Below are positions 58,101 to 64,000 of a stretch of DNA of 64,000 nt, piece after piece (positions within the stretch are counted from its first letter, which is position 1; every line of letters starts with the position of its first letter). The stretch comes from Crocodylus rhombifer (taxonomy: Eukaryota > Chordata > Crocodylia > Crocodylidae): assembly GCA_038503035.1 (NCBI GenBank), contig JAVSML010024335.1, forward strand, positions 1,122,319-1,186,318, written 5' to 3'. Below the pieces are notes generated by a model. That model was given only the letters and a program-made list of their open reading frames with translations, had not been told where the DNA came from and made no database searches. The position numbers and the translations under genes are program-made.

Positions 58101-58567
58101 ATAGGACCCTAGCTATAAGCGGCAGTAACCTTGAAGTTGTATCCCAGCTGCCAATTGTGGCTTCTCCTTCATGTGAATCTGCAGGGCCTGTATAAGCATA
58201 AGAAAGAAAGCTGTTTGTGAGCTTACAACATTTCAGCAATAAGATGCTCTGTACCAGGGGCCTTGCCCTGCCTGGCCTCAGATCAGGGATCGGGCATACA
58301 AAGCCATCCTGAGTCCTGCACTAGCTCTCTGGGCCTCCATGTGGCTGTCCCCGTGCTGTTTCAGCTGAGCAGCTGCCTGCACTGCCCAGCACAGGGGCCT
58401 GGTGTAGGAGTGACAGCCACACTGCTAAGGCAATGGCCCACAACACCTCCAGGCTCAGCACTGGCAGGAAGCTGGTGGAGGGCTGTGGACAGCTGAAGCT
58501 GGCCCTGGCAGCTAGAAGCTGCCTGCAGTTGAGCCTGTGGGCTGGCAGGCCTGGCTGGAGCCTGCAG

Positions 58568-58616
58568 CAGCCTGCAAGCCTGGATGGAGCAAGCCTGACA
58601 GGTGAGCAGCATTGTG
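58568..58616 (+). repeat. 49-bp duplication in the Harbinger element, copy B
   Basis: Second copy of the 57948-57996 segment, 620 bp away, same strand. Confidence 0.85.
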
Positions 58617-58934
58617 GTGCCAGGCAGTGGTGGCAGGGTTCAGGCAGGCTTGTGAGGCTAGACTGCACCCTACCCAAGGGGACAGAGGAGCCTGGAGTGC
58701 CCTCAGGCTTCCTGCTACTGTGTCCCAGGGCTTAAAATGCCTGCAGGCTTTAAAACGGCTGAGGCAAAGGCTGCCATAGAGGCAGCCTAGCTCTACAACA
58801 GGAGAGGATCCCAACCCAGAGCCCTGGGGCTACCCTGAGGCCAAGCCACTATTGGCAGGGCTGACCTGGGAGCAAATTTGCTCCTGCGTCCTGTATACAC
58901 ATGCATTACTATGCAGTAACTAAACACAAGTACA

Positions 58935-58962
58935 TTTGATACCTGCATTTGCAGGTATCAAA
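58935..58962. repeat. Perfect 13-bp-arm hairpin near the Harbinger right end
   Basis: TTTGATACCTGCA, loop TT, TGCAGGTATCAAA. Counterparts at 46567-46592 and 60372-60393 occupy the equivalent subterminal place. Confidence 0.93.
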
Positions 58963-59104
58963 TTTACTCATGATAAGGGGTTTTTTGCTTCACAGTACGC
59001 CTCCGCACATGTAGATGCATGTACTTACTGTGCTGTAAACTATGTTACTCTGTTATACTGTGCCGTACTTAATGCAGTAAGGCAAAAGTCCTTGACTTCA
59101 GGAG

Positions 59105-59515
59105 TGCTGATTGAATGAGCTAAGGAGATTAGTAAGAGAGACACTAGGGACTCAGAGCTTCAATGAGATGGGAGTCCAGGACAGGTGGTTGTTCCTTAAG
59201 GAGATGATCCTCTGAGCTCAGAGTCAGTCCCAATGTGAACCAAAGGGGGAAAGAATGCTAAAAAGCCTCCTTGGCTCAGCAAAGGCATCCAGGAGGGCCT
59301 GAAGGCACAAAAGGTGGCATTCAATCAGTGAAAGCAAGGGGTAATCACCAAGGAGGGTTACACCTCCATTGCTCGTGGTTGCAGGGTGGCAGTTAGGAAG
59401 GCCAAGGCAGAGATGGAACTAGGGCTGGTGACCAGAATTAAGGATAACAAAAAGTCCTTTTTCAAATACATATGAAGAAGAAGGCACCATGTAATGTGGG
59501 GCCCCTACAGGACAT
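59105..59515 (+). mobile_element. CR1 ORF2 linker fragment
   Basis: Contains RDTRDSEL-type coding, GGGAGTCCAGGACAGGTGGT, GTTAGGAAGGCCAAGGCAGA and GATAACAAAAAGTCCTTTTT, matching 43360-43680 in the long CR1 (ERWSFLKEAI, VRKAKAALEL, DNKKSFFKY). No 3' tail is attached, so it is an internal remnant. Confidence 0.82.
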
Positions 59516-59929
59516 GCTTGGCAGTCTGGTGCTTGCAGAAAGGAAAACGCTGATCTTTTCAACCTTCTTTTATTGGCTTCTCTCATATCACAAAAGCTGG
59601 TAAGTGAATTGTTGAGGAAACTCCCAAGCCTATGAATTCCTCATATTTTTCTTAGATTGATTTTGTTCAAGTTGGCATTTTACATAGTAAACTTGGTTAG
59701 ATTTTTTATTGTTCTTATTGAAACATTTGTGTGTGTGAAATTATTGGTATTTCAGTTACATTGACCCTAAGAAAAAAAAATCTAATGAAAAAGGAGAGGG
59801 CCAAAAAAAAAATTCCACTTTTTTTTCAACCCAGAATCAAAAACCTGATGGAAAACAAAAGTTTAAGAAGTTATTTTATAACTTTATAATTCTATAAACC
59901 TCAGGAAACTCTAGAATCAGTAGGACAAT
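59516..59929. other. AT-rich intergenic sequence, no gene seen
   Basis: Contains A-rich runs; nothing recognised. Confidence 0.5.
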
Positions 59930-60075
59930 GGAACAAATTTCTTTCTGAATCCATGAAGAAGCTAGATAGTTACTTATCTGGTATGGTTTAGAAACAGAAA
60001 ATCCTGCAAGGGTCCTGTAAGGGAATGGACTAAATGATACTCGAAGTCCTGTCTAATCCCATGATTCTTATATTT
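59930..60075 (+). mobile_element. CR1 3' terminal fragment, diverged
   Basis: CATGAAGAAGCTAGATAGTT, GGGAATGGACTAAATGATAC and CCCATGATTCTTATATTTG follow the CR1 tail order. Confidence 0.65.
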
Positions 60076-60371
60076 GGAATATTTTGCACATAATTATGAA
60101 AATATTTATTATTCTTATTATTCATAAATAAAATAAATATAAATAGTTAACATTTCCATAGAGCTGCCAAGCTTCAACAAATTGTCCTTCCCAGATTTCA
60201 GTCAGATTTTGTCCAGAATTACAAGGCAATAGAGAAATTTCAATACATTCTGCATGGGTCTACCCAAGACAATCAACTGTATAGTAGCTTAGTTTATTGA
60301 GCAGTAAGCACATGTGTCTATATGTTCACATGTATACTACACAGTAAACCTCACTAATCATAAGTAAATTT

Positions 60372-60393
60372 GCTACCTGCAAGTGCAAGTAGC
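60372..60393. repeat. Harbinger-family hairpin, copy 3
   Basis: GCTACCTGCA, loop AG, TGCAAGTAGC; one mismatched pair in ten. Confidence 0.85.
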
Positions 60394-60713
60394 AATTTAT
60401 TTTTGATTGGTAATGGCACAGTGGCTGTCCTGTAGACACCTGACCAGGAGAAAATTTGCTCCCAGTCAGCTGTCCACCATAGACTGGGAGATTTCTCCCT
60501 GCCCTGGGGGTGGGCTCTGCCACCAAAGCCCAGGTGGAGACTATGTCCCCCTGCCCCAGCAGAAGTGAGCTCCAAGTGCCCTGCTTTCAGATCATGATCA
60601 GGGAGTGGAGGCTGGAAGATCCTTATCTCCCAGCCCCCAACTCTGCCATTGTGAATAAGGAGCAGGGATCTGGGAGATCCTAATGGTGCCAGCTCCGCAG
60701 TTGTGGGGCCAGC

Positions 60714-60737
60714 GCTGGGAGATCCTTATCTCCCAGC
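60714..60737. repeat. Perfect 10-bp-arm hairpin inside MITE copy 3
   Basis: GCTGGGAGAT, loop CCTT, ATCTCCCAGC. A near copy (CTGGAAGATCCTTATCTCCCAG) lies at about 60611-60632, part of a degenerate tandem array to 60780. Confidence 0.85.
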
Positions 60738-61338
60738 ATCAGCTCAACTATGGGAGCAGCACTGCAAGATCCTCATGGAACTGATCAGGGAACAGGCTCC
60801 CTAGCCTTCACCCCACATGTGGGGTGGGGGCTGGGAACTGTCTTGGCCAGAGGCAGGTCCCAGCCCCATGACCAAATCAGATGATTGAGGCATGGGGCTT
60901 GGATAGAAGTGCAGGGATGGGGTAGTTCCAAGCCCCCCGCCCCAATCTGCTGGTGGTGCAGCTAGCAGCTTCTAGATGCCCCATCAGCAGATCTGAACAG
61001 AGGGCTGGGACCTGACCCTTCCCTGTAACTCTTTCCAAGTATCCTGTACTTGATCAGGGAATCAGAGGGATCTCCCTGTTGCTGGGGCAGGAGGACATTA
61101 TCTTTGCCCTGGCAGCAGGCAGCTCCTGAGGCCAGGGTCCAATGTCCCAGCCCCAACCCCAGCCAGGAGATAGCTGTCTCCTGGCCCAGTGCTCTCTGCC
61201 AGCCCCTGAACTAGAATCCAGAGGGAGCCTAGAGTTCCCTCTGGTGGTGGCAGGGGACCACTGCAGGGCTCTAGGAAGTGGTAGCAGTTTGCAGCCATTA
61301 GCAGCAAATCTGCTCCTGCTTACCTGCATGTGTAGATA

Positions 61339-61893
61339 GTTTCATAGTTTCATAGTTTCTAGGGTCGGAAGGGACCTGAGCAGATCATCTTGTCCGACCC
61401 CCTGCCATGGCAGGAAAGAATACTGGGGTCAAACGACCCCAGCAAGATGTTCATCTAACCTCCTCTTAAACACCCCCAGGGTAGAAGCCTGCACCACTTC
61501 TCTTGGAAGTTGGTTCCAGACCCTAGCCGCCCTGACTGTGAAGTAGCACCTCCTGATATCTAACCTAAACCTACCCTCTGTCAGCTTGTGACCGTTATTC
61601 CTGGTCACTCCTGGCGGTGCTCAGGGGAACAGTGACTCCCCCAGTGCCTGCTGATCCCCCCTGACTAGTTTATAACAGGCCACAAGATCCCCCCTCAGCC
61701 TTCTCTTTTGGTCCCGTAGCCTCTCCTCATAAGGCCTGCCCTGTTGTCCCCTGATCATACGAGTGTCCCTCCTCTGGACCCTCTCCATGCTGTCGACATC
61801 CCTCTTGAAGTGTGGCGCCCAGAATTGGACACAGTACTCCAACTGTGGCCTGACCAGTGCCGCATAGAGGGGGAGGATCACCTCTTTGGAACT
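61339..61893 (-). mobile_element. CR1 insertion inside the Harbinger MITE
   Basis: Minus-strand CR1 tail (TTTCATAGTTTCATAGTTTC) with coding SSKEVILPLYAALVRPQLEY, MERVQRRDTRMIRGQQGRPY and CYKLVRGDQQALGESLFP. The MITE resumes at GGGAGCATTTACTCATGAGT. Same subfamily as 30431-30912. An internal deletion removes part of the usual LFSLEKRRL block. Confidence 0.93.
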
Positions 61894-61969
61894 GCCTGGG
61901 AGCATTTACTCATGAGTAGTTTATTTGTGAATAAACTTATCGCAGATCAAATGCATGTGTAGATGCTCT

Positions 61970-62900
61970 TTCTATGTAATAACTTTCATGCAGGCTGAAT
62001 TTGAGAACACATTACTAAAGTACAACTTACAAGGCAGCAGGTTAGCACTTGTTACATTTCCTGTTGATAGTTTTTCTTTATTTATGCACACCCCATGCTT
62101 ATGTTTATACATACCCCATGCTTTAGATTTCAAAATACAGATTTATTGATAATATATGAGATGTTCATTAAGATACTTTTGAAAAATGGTTAGGATAAGG
62201 AATATCTTTATTTTTTATTGTGATCATTACATTGTCCCACATCTTATCTAATGTTGAATAATGAGAATGAGCTAAATTGTTAAAATCATTATACATACTC
62301 CCTATATCCTTTTCTCAATTAGTTCACAGTTAGCAGTCAAGCAATTTTAGTTTCAAATATCTATCCTTGTTAAAATGACATCCACCTTGCATCTACAATA
62401 AGATGACAGTATTTGTCCACCTACTTTATCTCTGATTGACCGATAATAATACTAATAAAACAAGCATAAAATATAATGTAGCCAATGTCATTGAGCACCC
62501 ATAGGATCTATATAATTTTTTTAAAATCAAATTTCCCCCCAAATATTGACACTATTTATATTTCAGTAACTAAACCATTTCTCCCTGAAAATAGGTAGAA
62601 ACTTCTCTCACATCTCCGCTGATGTGATTTTCTGAATGTCTGAGGTGCTTTTACATAATGGTTCATTTTTTCATGTTCCCAAAATAAACTGGAATGCCTA
62701 ATAAACCCAAAAGTTAAGAAATAAGACACTGAGATAGTATATGAATATTCAGATTGGTAAAAATATCACAAAATGAAGTAGGAAGATGAATTAACTAAAT
62801 CCAGCAAGCATATGGTTTGAACATCAGCTGATCTTTGAGAGCTGTGTTGATGGAAAATGTTATGAAACTTCAAACAATTTTGTCTGGAAGTGGTCCTGAC
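61970..62900. other. AT-rich intergenic sequence, no gene seen
   Basis: Nothing recognised. Confidence 0.5.
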
Positions 62901-64000
62901 CTCTCTAAGGGCACATCCACACATACAGGCATGTGCACTTGCAGCAGCTCAAATAGAAGCAGTGAAAATTTGAGACAGGGATTTTTGTCTCAGTGCCTGG
63001 ACATGCACTTTGGTGTGGAGAAAATTGTGCCACTTGGGGCAAAATAACCCTGCCTATCTCCTCCTGTATCTGTAGCCAGGGGGATCTAGAGCTTGGGGCC
63101 AGTAGCCATGCTGTCCCCAGCAATATAAAAAGCTGCTCTTTTCTGTCCCCATCTGTACAAAAAGCTGCCCTGCAAGTAGTCAGGGTTACTCATTCTCTGG
63201 AGCATCTGGATCCCAGCCAATTCGTACCTGGGGACACTATCCCTTGTGCCAATTGGACTGCTGAAGCAGCTCTGAGAATTCCCTGCACCCTCTACCTACT
63301 GCAGCAGCCTGGCAGTGGGGGCTGCTGCCTGGCTGTGACCTGCTGTGCACCTGCTAGAGCTGGATGGGGACTGTATAGCTAGTAGAGGCATCTGCCCCTC
63401 TAGGCCAGCTGCCAGTGGGCTGTGGCTACAGAGTTGGCCTATGTGCACTACTACTGCCATGTGTGCCCCTTCCTGGCCATCTGGGCAGCTATCACCCAGA
63501 AGATGTTCCCAGTGTGGTGGCCTGCTTTGAACTGTCAAAGTATGTCTTCCTGGCCCCAATAGGTCAGGAAGTCAGCCACCTTCAGCTGGCTCCAAGGTGC
63601 CAGTTCTGAGCATGCTTCTCTGCCTGGGTCTTGACACTTGCCTCCCTAGAAGAAATTCTGGCGTTCTGTATTTGAAAACTGAAAAATTTCTGATAAAAAA
63701 ATCCCAAAGTCACTCTGTAAAATACCCCAAAATCCATGTTCCTCCACAATTAAAACAAAAGACCACTATATATGTGTGTGTGTGTGTGTGAGAGAGAGAG
63801 ATATCAATTGGGAAATGTTTTATTGCTGGATGTACAGTGTTAAAGCAATTTGGAAATTTACCAGTGTCTCTATCATCATAATAAAATGAATTCCAAATAC
63901 CTGTATGTTTTGCTGTTTGCATTTGGTTTTCTTACCATAGAGCAGTTAGAGCTCCCCTGACCCCTTCACTAACCAGATGTGGGGACGTCTGTCCCTGCAG
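62901..64000. repeat. Possible MITE left end and interior
   Basis: GGGCACATCCACACATACAG at 62909 resembles the GGGC-type Harbinger ends. A matching right end (complement TGTGTGGATGTGCCC) is not seen before the window ends, although GATGTGGGGACGTCTGTCCC at 63976 is a weak candidate. A 129-codon frame at 62993-63382 has no domain I recognise. Confidence 0.3.
63772..63800 (+). repeat. (TG)n(AG)n microsatellite
   Basis: About nine TG units then five AG units. Confidence 0.95.

Larger units (their letters stand above)
56204..59024 (+). mobile_element. PIF/Harbinger transposon carrying a dead transposase
   Basis: Left end GGGAACATCTACACATGCAT at 56204; right end GCACATGTAGATGCATGTAC near 59024. 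Between them lie the transposase remnant (56385-57194), a possible second open region on the opposite strand (57254-58100), a 49-bp internal duplication, and near the right end GGGAGCAAATTTGCTCCTGC and a perfect hairpin. Both ends match the MITE at 60256-61969 over long stretches, so this copy belongs to the lineage that produced the MITEs. Exact target duplication not resolved. Confidence 0.82.
60256..61969. mobile_element. Harbinger-like MITE, copy 3, closest to the transposase copy
   Basis: On the minus strand the right end reads GCATCTACACATGCATTTG, then ACTCATGAGTAAAT, and (after the CR1 insertion) TCTACACATGCAGGTAAGCAGGAGCAGATTTGCTGC and GAGGGAACTCTAGGCTCCC, matching the left end of the 56204 element block by block over about 170 bp. 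The left end carries TCATAAGTAAATTTGCTACC with the family hairpin and AAATTTGCTCCCAGTCAGCTG, matching that element's right end. The middle is different and non-coding. Confidence 0.88.

Noticed and set aside
62993..63382. 129-codon plus-strand frame
   Set aside because: Cysteine- and serine-rich but without ordered motifs; likely within a MITE-like repeat.
1..64000. Host protein-coding exons, tRNA, rRNA or snRNA genes
   Set aside because: Scanning both strands gave no frame with host-domain similarity and no intact A/B-box tRNA or other structured RNA; weak exons cannot be excluded without homology searches.

Overview
This window looks like an intergenic or deep-intronic stretch of a reptile nuclear genome, most likely a crocodilian. 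That call rests on many CR1 LINE copies with the archosaur/turtle-type 3' tail (TCTATGATTCTATGA), several hAT and PIF/Harbinger DNA transposons with their short derivatives, one decayed Ty3/gypsy element and two old MIR-like SINE fragments. I found no convincing host exon, tRNA, rRNA or CRISPR array. Nearly every open frame with recognisable protein similarity belongs to a transposable element, and each is broken by stops, frameshifts or truncation. The species call is from recall of repeat families, not from a search.

Layout. 1-948: right part of a non-autonomous hAT-like element. 4204-5174: Harbinger-like MITE. 8095-9068, 9785-10930 and 10930-11490: three CR1 pieces, the last inverted. 11495-15350: decayed Ty3/gypsy element (zinc knuckle, protease, RT, RNase H) interrupted by CR1 pieces and an older repeat. 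15353-20232: long BED-finger hAT transposon. 23069-23970: unclassified TIR element. 24079-25004: hAT MITE with an exact 8-bp target duplication and a 71-bp-arm palindrome. 30348-31876: hAT MITE related to the 15-20 kb copy, carrying a CR1. 32525-33655: two CR1 tails. 43165-45515: longest CR1 copy, with a 317-codon RT frame. 46376-47024, 56204-59024 and 60256-61969: Harbinger-family copies; the middle one carries the transposase. Short hAT MITEs lie at 28651-28855, 38113-38328, 45968-46234 and 51164-51594. The remaining intervals are AT-rich with no recognisable gene.

How the parts relate. The two DNA-transposon groups each contain one protein-coding (now dead) copy and shorter copies sharing its ends, so the window shows both parent and derivative MITEs. 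The Harbinger group shares a subterminal hairpin as well as ends. The hAT group shares the TAGGGCTGTGC-type terminus, 8-bp target duplications and a repeated subterminal motif. Nesting gives a relative chronology: the gypsy element is older than the CR1 inside it, and both MITEs that host a CR1 (30.3 kb and 60.3 kb) are older than that CR1 subfamily's insertions.
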